The position numbers and the translations under genes were made by a program. Shown here piece by piece: positions 24,709 to 34,906 of a DNA stretch of 64,000 nt (position 1 is its first letter; each line of letters starts with the position of its first letter). Location: assembly GCF_040362915.1 (NCBI RefSeq), contig NZ_AP029612.1:1612001-1676000 (forward strand). The letters run 5' to 3'. Origin of the DNA: Sediminibacterium sp. KACHI17. GTDB lineage: Bacteria > Bacteroidota > Bacteroidia > Chitinophagales > Chitinophagaceae. Under the pieces are notes generated by a model, which saw only the letters and a program-made list of their open reading frames with translations, did not search any database and was not told where the DNA came from.

Positions 24709-27700
24709 TCAGGTTAACCAAACACGCATAAGTGATAATAATTTTTGCATGTCTACTGGCTTGGTAATATAATCAGAAGCACCTGCAGCAATACATTTCT
24801 CCCGATCACCTGCCATCGCTTTTGCGGTTAGTGCAATAATGGGTAGTTCCATCATTTTTAAATCTCTTCGAATCCTTTGCATGGCTTCATATCCATCCAT
24901 TTCCGGCATCATGATATCCATCAATACAATATCGGTATCCGGAAATTTTTGTAATTGCTCCAATGCTTCTTTTCCATCACTGGCTGTTAAAACCTGCATT
25001 TTATTAGACTCCAGCACTGCGCTCAGCGCAAATACATTTCGCATATCATCATCAACAACCAATACTGTTTTATTCAGCAGACTCTGATCATTCAATGGTG
25101 CAGCAGGAATACCACTTTCAGCTTTCTTATCCGATTGATTCATTTTATGCAGAAATAGTTCCAACTCGTCTAATAGTCGGTTACTTGCATTCACTGCACT
25201 ACGAATAATGATACCTGAAATCTTTCTGTATTCCATCTCATCAGCCTGATTGATATCATCATCTAAATGAATGATGATAGGAATTTTTTTATCGATCAGG
25301 AACTGACTGATCTGTTTGGCTTCTTTTAACTGAATGGAATCTCCAATATGAATTATGATACAGTCATAAGTAAGTTCCGAGATATTTTTTCTAGCTGCAT
25401 CAATATCCGACACTTGTTCAAAATGCAGTTTATAATCTTTTTCAACCGCCAGCTGGTGCAGATCTTGCTCCTCAAAATGAACAGCTGAAACGATCAATAT
25501 TTGTTTTAGGCTTTTCCGGATATGACTGCCTAACATTTGAAAAGCCTTTTCCAGAGAGTTCGCATCGATCGGCTTTTTCAAATATGCCATTACATCTTCC
25601 TGCTTGAACCTGTTATCATCAATAGCCGAGATGATATGTACAGGTGTATGCTTAATCGACTCATCAGAACGGATCTGTTTCAGGATGGTCCAGCCATCCA
25701 TTACCGGCAATTGGATATCGAGAATGATCGCATTAGGTTTAAATCTTCTTGCATAATACAAGCCTTCATCTCCTTCTAAGGCGATCACTACTTTATATCC
25801 TTTATGCCGGGCGTAGTCACGAATAATGGTAGCAAAGTTGACATCATCTTCAATAATGAGCATCAATTTCTCTCCTGCTTCAATCTGATTTCTGTCATCA
25901 GGTACTTTATTCTGCTCCCGGATATTTTCAAAAGGCAAAATGGCGATGGATTCCTGACCCTCCGATAAAGCCGTCAGTTCAGCAAATTCGTTTTTCGGTT
26001 GAACCAATGGTACGTATTGGTAAGGAATAAAGATCGTAAACTCACTTCCTTTATTCAACTCACTTTTGACCTCAATAGTACCTCCTAGCAAACGGATCAA
26101 TTCTCTACTAATGGAAAGACCAAGACCTGTGCCACCGTATTTTCTACTGGTTGAACCGTCTGCCTGCTGGAATGCTTCAAAAATAAGTTTCTGCTTATCC
26201 GGTGCGATACCAATACCTGTATCTATGACACTGATCGCCATTTCAGCTGTTCTTCCGGGTGCTGAACGAAAATCAACCGTGATCTTACCACCACCGGGTG
26301 TGAACTTAAATGCATTGGAAAGAAGATTTTTGATCACCTGAAATAATCGTTGCTTATCGGTATGTATCTGCGGCGGAATATCTGCTTGTTGCGCTATACG
26401 CAGATCAATATTTTTTTCCGTGGCTACTACAGAGAATAATTGTATGATATCAGTAACCAAGGATTCAACCGTCACATCTTCTATGATCAAGTCGATCTTT
26501 CCTGATTCAATTTTTGACAGATCTAGAATATCATTGATCAACTGCAACAGGTCATTACCTGATTTATAAATAATATTGGCATACTCGATCTGTTTGGCAT
26601 TCAGATTTTGGGTATTGTTATCAGCCAATAGTTTCGCAAGTATCAGTACACTATTCAAAGGCGTTCTCAGTTCATGCGACATGTTTGCCAGAAACTCAGA
26701 CTTATAACGACTTGTCATTTCCAGCTCTTTGGCTTTTAATGTGAGTGCTTGTCGGGCATTTTCAATTGCTTCATTTCTTTCTTTCAATTCTAAGTTGATC
26801 TGCTTCAGTTCCTCTTCCTGTGTTTTCAATTCTTCTTCTGAAGCCTGTAACTCTTCGGCTTGTCTGCTGAGCTCATCATTGGTTTGACGAAGTTCTTCCT
26901 GTTGCTCAAGTAAGGCTTCTTTCTGTTCCTGTAATTCATCCAATAATTGATTGATCCTGTCTCTGGACTGATAAGAATTAATAGCAGCAGAAAGAATATC
27001 AGAAATACTTTTCAATAAAGAGATCTGCAGTTCTGTAAACTGTGTGAAGCAACCCAGTTCTACTAGTCCTTTTAATTCTTCATTCATCCATAAGGGTAAA
27101 CAAGCGATTTCTCCGTTACCACTTACTTGTCCTAGTGAAGAATCCACTTTCCAATAATCGGGTGGAATATTTTTGATGATTGTAACCGTTTTAGATAAAG
27201 CAGCATTTCCTACCACACCTTCTCCGATCACAAATGATTTCTTAGAAGAGGAACCTACGGCAACTGAAGCAACTGTTACCAACTGTTCAGTTTTCGGATC
27301 CATAAAATAGATCACACCAGCCGGTACTTCCAGGTATTGAACCATGGCTGTGATGATACGATGTGCGAGCTCTCCGGAGCTGTCCACTACCTGCAAGCGG
27401 TTATTGATATAACTCATCCCCTCCAAGACCCAGTTCTTTTCTTGCGCAAGGATACTGGCTTTTTCAGTTTGCTCAAGAGTAGATTGGAGCTTCAGCCCTG
27501 CTTTATAACGGCTTTTCAATGTTTGGATCACTGCATTGATCAATAACAGTACTACAATAAGCAATACACTGATACCGATATATAAAATAAGCTTGGTTCT
27601 TTCATTAAAAGAGAGTACTACTGCTTCTCTTTTCATCAACAGATCTTCCTCTTCAATTTTCACCTTTTCGATCTGCCCATAAATTTTATTTAATCGTATC

Positions 27701-28134
27701 TCCTCTTCCAGAATGATTTTTTTAAAAGATTCTGCAGGCATATTAGGAGATATAACGCCATCCGTTCTCCAATAGCGCAACAAGTCAGTAATCAGTGAGT
27801 CAAGTTTCATGACATTGATAACTTGTGGCACATTGTCTTTTACAAATTCCCTCAGATCCATTAATCGATTGGGAATAAAAGTGATCCCTTTTTCATATGC
27901 ATCCATATCCTTTGGATCATTGGTTACCCAATACGCTCTTCTACCTCCCCTGATCTGCATCACGGAAAAGCGAATGTCTCTTACATAAGAAATGGCCTGA
28001 TGGGTATGTCGAACGAGATCTGCTTCTTTGGCTTGTTTCTCCAGGGAGTCGATGGTAATAAAACCTACCAGAAATACGAGTAAAACTGCAATACCTAAAC
28101 CAGAATACAGTCTGAGGGGCAGGGAACGGATCAT
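24709..28134 (-). CDS. Large hybrid sensor histidine kinase with three receiver-like domains
   Basis: A membrane protein of 1141 residues. Two membrane helices (about 10-32 and 180-203) bracket a ~150-residue periplasmic sensor that looks like CHASE3. After it come a GAF domain (about 240-360) and a long E/Q-rich coiled coil (about 395-470). The HisKA domain carries His487 (MSHELRTPLNS), and an HATPase follows with NLLSNAFKFT and GTGLGLSI. Three receiver-like domains come last. The first (about 755-875, LDIQLPVMDG) and third (about 1020-1141, LMDIMMPEMDG) are intact. The middle one (about 876-1000) lacks the acceptor aspartate (CIIIHIGDS), so it is a pseudo-receiver. It heads the cheR/cheB/receiver-kinase block. 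Confidence 0.9.
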   Translation of the reverse strand: MIRSLPLRLYSGLGIAVLLVFLVGFITIDSLEKQAKEADLVRHTHQAISYVRDIRFSVMQIRGGRRAYWVTNDPKDMDAYEKGITFIPNRLMDLREFVKDNVPQVINVMKLDSLITDLLRYWRTDGVISPNMPAESFKKIILEEEIRLNKIYGQIEKVKIEEEDLLMKREAVVLSFNERTKLILYIGISVLLIVVLLLINAVIQTLKSRYKAGLKLQSTLEQTEKASILAQEKNWVLEGMSYINNRLQVVDSSGELAHRIITAMVQYLEVPAGVIYFMDPKTEQLVTVASVAVGSSSKKSFVIGEGVVGNAALSKTVTIIKNIPPDYWKVDSSLGQVSGNGEIACLPLWMNEELKGLVELGCFTQFTELQISLLKSISDILSAAINSYQSRDRINQLLDELQEQKEALLEQQEELRQTNDELSRQAEELQASEEELKTQEEELKQINLELKERNEAIENARQALTLKAKELEMTSRYKSEFLANMSHELRTPLNSVLILAKLLADNNTQNLNAKQIEYANIIYKSGNDLLQLINDILDLSKIESGKIDLIIEDVTVESLVTDIIQLFSVVATEKNIDLRIAQQADIPPQIHTDKQRLFQVIKNLLSNAFKFTPGGGKITVDFRSAPGRTAEMAISVIDTGIGIAPDKQKLIFEAFQQADGSTSRKYGGTGLGLSISRELIRLLGGTIEVKSELNKGSEFTIFIPYQYVPLVQPKNEFAELTALSEGQESIAILPFENIREQNKVPDDRNQIEAGEKLMLIIEDDVNFATIIRDYARHKGYKVVIALEGDEGLYYARRFKPNAIILDIQLPVMDGWTILKQIRSDESIKHTPVHIISAIDDNRFKQEDVMAYLKKPIDANSLEKAFQMLGSHIRKSLKQILIVSAVHFEEQDLHQLAVEKDYKLHFEQVSDIDAARKNISELTYDCIIIHIGDSIQLKEAKQISQFLIDKKIPIIIHLDDDINQADEMEYRKISGIIIRSAVNASNRLLDELELFLHKMNQSDKKAESGIPAAPLNDQSLLNKTVLVVDDDMRNVFALSAVLESNKMQVLTASDGKEALEQLQKFPDTDIVLMDIMMPEMDGYEAMQRIRRDLKMMELPIIALTAKAMAGDREKCIAAGASDYITKPVDMQKLLSLMRVWLT

Positions 28135-28216
28135 TTGATATCGGCTTTTTAAATGACTTGTAAGATAATTAAATAAATAACAATCAATGACTCACAACAA
28201 ATTACCAGCAACAAAA

Positions 28217-28240
28217 AGCCCCGACAATATTGTCGGGGCT
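28217..28240 (-). terminator. Rho-independent terminator after susD
   Basis: A perfect 24-bp palindrome, AGCCCCGACAAT and its complement. On the minus strand it is followed by five T (complement of 28213-28217). It lies 22 bases after the susD stop and ends the deoR-susC-susD unit. Confidence 0.85.
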
Positions 28241-28261
28241 GGAGATAGATACTTGAAAATT

Positions 28262-29557
28262 TTAGAAAGCAGGATCTGCCGGTGTATTCGGGTTACTGTC
28301 ACGCTCACGGAAAGGATAAGGGAAGAAATTTCTCTTTCTTTCAGCGGTTGGTCTTCCGAATCGACGCATATCTTCCAGTTTCATACCAGACAGGTATAAC
28401 TCGATACAACGATTGCGATAGATCTGTGTCAGCAAATCATTGACTGTAACAGGGGCTGCTGGTCCAAGATCAGCACCGATGCCCAATACATCATTCGCTG
28501 CTTTTTTCGTTACCACTTTGTTCAATTCAATGATTCCATTGGCCAGATCAGGTGTTGCCTGACGAGCATAACACTCTGCTTTAATAAGCATGATCTCACC
28601 CGGGAAATACAATGGAATAGCAGTAGTAGGTGTATTCCAGAAACCATTCAATCGGAAACGAGGATTGATGGTTGCATTGATCACTGTATAGAATGGGATA
28701 CGCTTGTCAGCCAGATCAGGTGCAATCGCAGCAGGTAACCCTAAGGTAGAGTCTACGGGCTGATACACGTTATTGGTAGAGGTTACAAAGTTGAAGATCG
28801 GATTTGGATTGGCCGCTTCAAAATTCATCGTTGAACGCTTTGTAATATCTACAGCATTCGCAGCTTGTAATGCAGCAGCATAGTTACCGGCAAACAATGA
28901 ATAACGTGCTTTCAGTGCATTCAATGTATTGACAATATCTACACCTGCAGGAACATCTGCAGCAAAAGCAGCAGAAATGGCATTGGCATTGATCGCTGCC
29001 AAAGCTTTATCAATGGCCGCAATGGCTCGAGCAAAACCTACATTTCTGTCTGAGAATGTGGTTGTAGCTGTTCCTACTGTATCAGGTACTTTTTCCCAAT
29101 AGCTGGATAATGCACCCAATGAAAGTGCTTTATAAATACTGGCATACCCGATCAATCCACTCGCATATCCTTTATCTGTAAGATTCGCAGCCGCATTGAT
29201 CACGTTATTCGCATCAAAAATGACTTTGTTCGCTGAACTCCAGACATTCCCTAATAATGCATTGGTACCGTCTACTGCTGTACCACCGGTGCTGAACTGA
29301 AATTCAGAAACGTTACCCGGATTCATCAAAATGGTTTCATTGGTGATCAGTCCGGTTGCATCAGACATACCATATGCAACATTCGATGCATAGGTTCTTT
29401 GCAAACCAACTACCGTACCAGCCAAACCTTTTGCCGAACTAAATACCTGATCCGAAGTTGCGGCATTCGGATTATTAAAGTCTTTTTTACAACCTGCCGT
29501 TGTCAAAAGCAGTGCTGTCAGACCTGTATATAATGATGTTTGAATACTCTTTTTCAT
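28262..29557 (-). CDS. SusD/RagB family outer-membrane nutrient-binding lipoprotein
   Basis: A 431-residue lipoprotein with signal peptide and lipobox (TTAGC, Cys23), then the typical KKDFNNPN opening. The body has SusD features: helical repeats (TLNALKARYSLFAGNYAAALQAAN, a TPR-like segment near residue 210) and a C-terminal EIMLIKAECYARQ followed by NRCIELYLSGMKLEDMRRFG. SusD-type proteins form the lid of the SusC pore and bind the incoming glycan or other polymer. It is on the short side for the family. It begins 18 bases after susC. No glycosidase or sulfatase lies nearby, so the substrate is unknown. Confidence 0.93.
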   Translation of the reverse strand: MKKSIQTSLYTGLTALLLTTAGCKKDFNNPNAATSDQVFSSAKGLAGTVVGLQRTYASNVAYGMSDATGLITNETILMNPGNVSEFQFSTGGTAVDGTNALLGNVWSSANKVIFDANNVINAAANLTDKGYASGLIGYASIYKALSLGALSSYWEKVPDTVGTATTTFSDRNVGFARAIAAIDKALAAINANAISAAFAADVPAGVDIVNTLNALKARYSLFAGNYAAALQAANAVDITKRSTMNFEAANPNPIFNFVTSTNNVYQPVDSTLGLPAAIAPDLADKRIPFYTVINATINPRFRLNGFWNTPTTAIPLYFPGEIMLIKAECYARQATPDLANGIIELNKVVTKKAANDVLGIGADLGPAAPVTVNDLLTQIYRNRCIELYLSGMKLEDMRRFGRPTAERKRNFFPYPFRERDSNPNTPADPAF

Positions 29558-29575
29558 ACAAGTAATTTTTGAGGA

Positions 29576-32500
29576 TTAAAATTTAGCCTGAATACCAAAA
29601 CTGAAAGTTCTTGGAATAGGCACTGCACCAAAATCAATTCCACGCAGAATGGTACTTTGTCCACCTGCATTTACTTCAGGATCATATCCTTTGTAGTTAT
29701 CCCAACTGATGAGGTTACGACCACTGAAATTGATACTCAGGTCACTGAATCCTTTTACTTTTCCGAAATTATAGCTAAGTGATAATTCACGCAATTTGGT
29801 ATAGCTGCCATTATCAATTCTCCATTCTTCGATCGCATAGATACCACTGATATATCCACGTGGTAATTGTCCGCGATGTTCTTGTTCAGCAACTTTACCA
29901 TTACCTACACCCTGACGTGTACGGAAATCAGCATTGAACACATCTACACCTTGTACCGCATCGATCTGAACGCGCAGACCAAAACGCTTGTAAGTAAACT
30001 CATTCACAAGGCTGGTAGTATAATCAGGATTTGGATCACCGATCACCTTACGCAATACTGCACCACTTGGTAAACCACCGGTTCTGCCGGGAGTGAATAC
30101 CAATGCACTGTTCTGAACACCTCTTTCTGTCTGAGGAATACCTCCGGCATTTTTCACTTCACTTCCATCTGCATTACGCGCAAAGAAAGTTCCATAGAAA
30201 ACACCTACGGGTTGTCCTTCAATGATCGCAACAGGTGCACCTGCATTGGTACTTAACAGCGTCAATGCTTGTCCGATACGAACTGCCTTATTTCTGTTAC
30301 GGTTGAAGATACCTGTGATATTCCAGTTGAAATCTTTCTTAGCGATCGGATTACCGGTCAACACAATTTCAAAACCTTTGTTCTCTAATGATCCGAAATT
30401 ATCCAGCAAGCTGCTGAAACCAGATGTAGGAGCGATGAATCGGTTGATCAACAGATCTGTTACTTTTTTATTGTAAATATTCACTGTTAACCCTACTCTG
30501 TTATTCAAGAAAGCGAGATCAAAACCTAATTCGGTTTCTTGTTGTCTTTCAGGTTTTACATTTTCATTCGCCAATGTACCACTAGAGTTCAATGCTGTTC
30601 TTCCTAAATAAGAAGAAGAGCTGTAAGTATTGAATCTGGAGTAAGCACCGATACCTGTAAGGTTTCCGCTTTCACCATATGCCAAACGAACTTTGAACAG
30701 ATCCCACCATTTTGAAATACCTGAATTAGCCCAGAAATCAGTTCCGGAGATCACATAGCTACCACTCGCTTTATAGTAGGTCTGGTTACGCTGATTTTTT
30801 CCGAATACAGATGAACCATCCACACGAACAGCACCTGTTACGAAGAATTGGTTACGGTATTTGAAATTCTGTTGAACATAGGCACCGGAAATAGACAACT
30901 CACTTCTTTCATCAACAGGATCCAATCTGGTACTAGCACCATTTACGGTTTGTACAAATGGAGCCAAGCCTCTTCCTTGTAAAAGTGAGAAGCTGTTTTT
31001 CTCATATTGCTGCGAAAATCCAACCTGAGTAACCGAGTTGATATTGTTGGTGATATTTCTGGAATAGGTGGCATTCAAGTCGTGGTTGATTGCAAAGAAA
31101 TTATTATTCGCTGCACTTGAATAACCATTTTGTGTAGGATCCAATGCAGGTCCACCACCAAAGAATGCAGTACTTACATTGTATGCAAACGGAGGAATAT
31201 AAGTATTTCCATTCTGTGCATAGTTATCAATACCCATGGTATAATCTACAGTAAGACCGGTGATTGGACGAAGTTTCAATCCGAGGTTCGCGATCAAACG
31301 ATTGGTGGTTTGACGCTGCTTGATATCTTCGATCACAGATACTGGATTTGCACGGCCACGCTCACCTACTGCACGAATATTACCCAATGCATCTCTTGTC
31401 CAAATATCATGGAAATTACCAATGATGGTAACAGAGTTCATTGGAGAGAAGAAAGAGTTACCATCCGGTTTTTCATTCGCAGTACTGTTAATATAGTTCA
31501 AGCCTAAATTGAAGCTTGCCCATTTGTTCAGTACCTGATCGATATTACTACGGAAACTGTAACGCTGGAAATCTGTATTTCTTACAATACCCTGATTATA
31601 GAAATAAGAACCAGAGATATAATACTTCGTCTTATCAGTACCACCACTGATAGAGATATTGTTATCAGTACCATTGGCATTACGGAAAATATAATCCTGA
31701 TAATCATAACGAGTTACAGGAGTTGTAGTGGTAACAGCTGGAGAAAGGATATCTTGTGTCAATGCACCCGGACCATCTGTTGGACCACCAAACTTAGTAG
31801 GAGCCTGGTTTACATCTAATTTCTTACGCAGGCTACTGGTTGTAAAGCTGGTAGAGAAACTTACAGTTGGGGCACCACTTTTACCTTTCTTAGTGAAGAT
31901 CTGAACCACACCGGCATTTGCACGGCTACCATAAATAGCAGCGGCAGCAGCACCATTCAGTACTTCAATTCTTTCGATATCATTCGGATTGATATCTACC
32001 AATCTGCTCTGACCAATACTTCCTACGAAGTTTCCACCATCGTAGTTGCTGGAAGTGTTGGTTACACGATTGGTTGCGTTATTCACGATCACTCCATCAA
32101 TGATATATAGAGGTTCTGAAGAGGAAGAAATAGAACTGATACCACGCAAACGAACGGAGATACCACCTGCAGGATCCCCGGAGTTTTGAGAGATCTGTGC
32201 ACCGGCAGTTTTACCCTGCAATGCAGCCAGTACATTTCCTGTAGCTCCTTTATTCAAGTCTTCAGCACTAACAGAACTGATATAGCTACCTAACTGACGA
32301 CGGGTAGTACCCTGAGAGTTACCGGTAACGATCACTTCATCTAATTTAGAAACATCATCTGCTAATTCAGCATTCAGCGTATAACTGTTGTTACCGGCTG
32401 TTACTGTAAAAGAAGCTTGTTGTGTTTTGTAGCCGGTACCGGAAAAAACCAGTGTATAGCTACCGGGTTTTAAGGAAGCAGAGAAACTAAATGTACCATT

Positions 32501-32692
32501 GTTGTCTGTAGCGGTACCTACATTGTTTTCTCTGATGAATACGGAAGCAGCCTCCACAGCAGCTCCGCCTTTAGCAGTTACTTTACCGGATACGCGAACT
32601 TGCGCAATACCCGCAGCCGTGATCAAACTTGTCAACAGCAGCAAGAAAGCTGTTTTCAGTAAGACCGGCTTCAAGAGCGGTTTCATTTTCAT
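29576..32692 (-). CDS. SusC/RagA family TonB-linked outer-membrane transporter
   Basis: A 1038-residue outer-membrane receptor. After the signal peptide (ends near TAAGIAQ) comes a carboxypeptidase-regulatory-like beta-sandwich (about 30-110, VRVSGKVTAKGG), then the TonB plug with LDEVIVTG and the SusC-family hallmark LQGKTAGAQISQNSGDPAGGISVRLRG, followed by a large beta-barrel ending in GIQAKF. It pairs with the following SusD-like lipoprotein to take up a nutrient using TonB energy. It starts 21 bases after the DeoR-type regulator gene, so the regulator is likely in the same unit. No anti-sigma/sigma pair was seen. Confidence 0.95.
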   Translation of the reverse strand: MKMKPLLKPVLLKTAFLLLLTSLITAAGIAQVRVSGKVTAKGGAAVEAASVFIRENNVGTATDNNGTFSFSASLKPGSYTLVFSGTGYKTQQASFTVTAGNNSYTLNAELADDVSKLDEVIVTGNSQGTTRRQLGSYISSVSAEDLNKGATGNVLAALQGKTAGAQISQNSGDPAGGISVRLRGISSISSSSEPLYIIDGVIVNNATNRVTNTSSNYDGGNFVGSIGQSRLVDINPNDIERIEVLNGAAAAAIYGSRANAGVVQIFTKKGKSGAPTVSFSTSFTTSSLRKKLDVNQAPTKFGGPTDGPGALTQDILSPAVTTTTPVTRYDYQDYIFRNANGTDNNISISGGTDKTKYYISGSYFYNQGIVRNTDFQRYSFRSNIDQVLNKWASFNLGLNYINSTANEKPDGNSFFSPMNSVTIIGNFHDIWTRDALGNIRAVGERGRANPVSVIEDIKQRQTTNRLIANLGLKLRPITGLTVDYTMGIDNYAQNGNTYIPPFAYNVSTAFFGGGPALDPTQNGYSSAANNNFFAINHDLNATYSRNITNNINSVTQVGFSQQYEKNSFSLLQGRGLAPFVQTVNGASTRLDPVDERSELSISGAYVQQNFKYRNQFFVTGAVRVDGSSVFGKNQRNQTYYKASGSYVISGTDFWANSGISKWWDLFKVRLAYGESGNLTGIGAYSRFNTYSSSSYLGRTALNSSGTLANENVKPERQQETELGFDLAFLNNRVGLTVNIYNKKVTDLLINRFIAPTSGFSSLLDNFGSLENKGFEIVLTGNPIAKKDFNWNITGIFNRNRNKAVRIGQALTLLSTNAGAPVAIIEGQPVGVFYGTFFARNADGSEVKNAGGIPQTERGVQNSALVFTPGRTGGLPSGAVLRKVIGDPNPDYTTSLVNEFTYKRFGLRVQIDAVQGVDVFNADFRTRQGVGNGKVAEQEHRGQLPRGYISGIYAIEEWRIDNGSYTKLRELSLSYNFGKVKGFSDLSINFSGRNLISWDNYKGYDPEVNAGGQSTILRGIDFGAVPIPRTFSFGIQAKF

Positions 32693-32712
32693 ATTTCAGC
32701 GTTTATAGATAA

Positions 32713-33456
32713 TTACAAAATAGTAATGCCTTGTTTCTTATAAGGTTCAAATACAGGATTCGATGGATCGAGTTCTGTAATGATGGTATCGATTTCATTC
32801 AACCCACAGATCGTAAGTCGCTGATGGGTGTTGAGTTTTTCGGAGATTGATAATATAACCGTCTTCTCAGCAGCTTGTATCATCGCTTTCTTCACTTGAA
32901 TCACTTCCCAGTCATTATCTGTGATACCCGTCTCATCAATAGCATTGATACCCATGATGCACAGATCAGCTTTAATACCAGCAATCTTTGAGATGGCTTC
33001 ACCTCCTACAGCGATTTGTGAACTTTTAGAGATCTTATCGCCTAAAAAAATCACTTCAATATTGGGGTGTTGTGCATACTCATGCGCAGCGGGAATGCTG
33101 CCGGTGAAAAAAGTAGCATTGAGATCAGAAGGTAACAAACGTGCCATTTCTATTACAGTTGTTCCACCTGTTGTCAGAATGAACATATTGTTTCTGATCA
33201 ATGAAACAGCTTTACTGGCAATCACTCTTTTACTGTCTGCTTTGTATACATCTGATTTTAAGAAGGAACTATGAAAAGATTTAGACAATGCACCACCATG
33301 TACTTTAATGATCTTATCCATTTCCGCTAGCTCATTCAAGTCGCGACGTATGGTATCTTCGGATACATTGATTTCATTGCTGAGGTCAGAGGAGAGTATA
33401 CGATTATGCAAATCTATTTGGCGTAGGATATAGGCCTGTCTTTCAGTTTTCAGCAT
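32713..33456 (-). CDS. DeoR/GlpR family transcriptional regulator
   Basis: A 247-residue repressor-type protein. The N-terminal winged helix (LRQIDLHNRILSSDLSNEINVSEDTIRRDL, about 8-37) is followed by the DeoR effector domain, with VHGGALS, ILTTGGTTVIEMARLL and GEAISKIAGIKADLCIMG. DeoR-type proteins sense phosphorylated sugars. I chose the ATG at 33456 (MLKTERQAYIL), because an upstream start at 33534 would add 26 residues absent from the family. It is divergent from anmK (108-base gap) and lies upstream of susC, so both are candidate targets. An aminosugar or muropeptide-derived effector is possible but not shown. Confidence 0.88.
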   Translation of the reverse strand: MLKTERQAYILRQIDLHNRILSSDLSNEINVSEDTIRRDLNELAEMDKIIKVHGGALSKSFHSSFLKSDVYKADSKRVIASKAVSLIRNNMFILTTGGTTVIEMARLLPSDLNATFFTGSIPAAHEYAQHPNIEVIFLGDKISKSSQIAVGGEAISKIAGIKADLCIMGINAIDETGITDNDWEVIQVKKAMIQAAEKTVILSISEKLNTHQRLTICGLNEIDTIITELDPSNPVFEPYKKQGITIL

Positions 33457-33563
33457 AGCAGCAATAAATAAGTTCCTTAAAATTAATGCGGGAAAATGCG
33501 TATTTCCAAATATTTTTTGCAAGAATATGCACAATGATGCGTTTTTAAGTCTAATTTAAAGGC

Positions 33564-34766
33564 ATGAATCCGAATATTTCAGCACTATATACCATTGCTA
33601 ACAAGCCCGAAAGAGTTATCATAGGCTTAATGAGTGGTACTTCTGTAGATGGACTGGATGTGGCATTATGCCGCATATCCGGACAAGGAACCCAAACAAA
33701 CGTGCAATTATTGGCATTTGAGACGGTGGTTTATGATAAAGTATTCAAAGACCATATCAAATCTATTTTTTCAAAAAGAAGTGTTGACCTGGAAAAGGTT
33801 TGTCTCCTGAATGCCTGGGTAGGAACAGAACATGCATCCATTATTCTGAATTGTTTAAAAAAATGGAATACAGTTCCTGCTGCTGTTGATCTGATTGCCA
33901 GTCATGGACAAACGATCTATCACGCACCTAAGCTGTTACATCCGGATGATGAATTTGACAACGCAACTTTACAGATAGGTGATGGTGATCATATTGCAGT
34001 CAAAACAGGGATCATTACCCTGAGTGATTTCAGACAAAAACATGTTGCCGCTGGCGGCGAAGGCGCTCCATTAGCTGTATATGGTGATTATCTCATCTTC
34101 AGCAGTCGCAAAGAGAATCGTATCATGCTGAATATTGGTGGTATTGCCAACTTTACCTATTTACCTTCCGGATTAGATGTGGCTGAAGTATTCAGCACCG
34201 ATGTAGGTACAGGAAATACTTTAATGGATGCCTATGTACAAGCACATTTCCAGGGAAAATATTTTGATGAAAATGCGAGCATTGCAAGACAGGGAAAGAT
34301 TAATGAAGCTTTATTGAGCGCTTTGAAAGACAATGAATTTTTTACCAACGATTTTCCAAAGACCATCGGACCCGAATTATTCAATCTGGATTATCTCAAT
34401 GCAGCCATGCAAACAGCAGGTTGCAAAGACCTATCACATGGAGATATCATGGCTACACTCAATCGATTTTCTGCAGATATGATCGTTGATGCACTACACA
34501 GGTGTATGACCAATAGAAATGATTTTGTGGTGTATACCAGCGGTGGTGGCATGCACAACCCATTACTCATGGAACATATTCATGCACAATTACCGGGTAT
34601 TACATTCAGAGATACAGCTGAATTAGAAGTAAATCCTGATGCAAAAGAAGCTGTACTATTCGCTATTCTGGCCAATGAAGCAGTGGCAGGCGGACAAGTA
34701 GCTTTGGGCGCCGGAAGACATGGGATACCCGCTGTAAGTATGGGTAAGATCAGTTTCCCGTCATAA
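33564..34766 (+). CDS. anmK: Anhydro-N-acetylmuramic acid kinase
   Basis: A 400-residue kinase that opens and phosphorylates 1,6-anhydro-MurNAc to MurNAc-6-phosphate in cell-wall recycling. The N-terminal IIGLMSGTSVDGLDVALCRI phosphate motif, LIASHGQTIYHAP, the RQKHVAAGGEGAPLA loop, the LNIGGIANFTYLP segment and FSTDVGTGNTLMDAY are the family signatures. MurQ, the etherase that would follow in the pathway, is not in the window. It is transcribed divergently from the DeoR-type regulator, whose sugar-phosphate-sensing family fits this neighbour. The start is the ATG at 33564. Confidence 0.93.
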   Translation: MNPNISALYTIANKPERVIIGLMSGTSVDGLDVALCRISGQGTQTNVQLLAFETVVYDKVFKDHIKSIFSKRSVDLEKVCLLNAWVGTEHASIILNCLKKWNTVPAAVDLIASHGQTIYHAPKLLHPDDEFDNATLQIGDGDHIAVKTGIITLSDFRQKHVAAGGEGAPLAVYGDYLIFSSRKENRIMLNIGGIANFTYLPSGLDVAEVFSTDVGTGNTLMDAYVQAHFQGKYFDENASIARQGKINEALLSALKDNEFFTNDFPKTIGPELFNLDYLNAAMQTAGCKDLSHGDIMATLNRFSADMIVDALHRCMTNRNDFVVYTSGGGMHNPLLMEHIHAQLPGITFRDTAELEVNPDAKEAVLFAILANEAVAGGQVALGAGRHGIPAVSMGKISFPS

Positions 34767-34906
34767 CAGTATATGACCGATTTAATTTTTCGACAACAGA
34801 AAATAATCCGGTTAGCGTATTTACCATCCAACACGCATCATTGCATTTCATACTATTTCACATCCAGTGAATAAAGCATCTTGCTACTTTCACAGAAAAC
34901 GAAACG

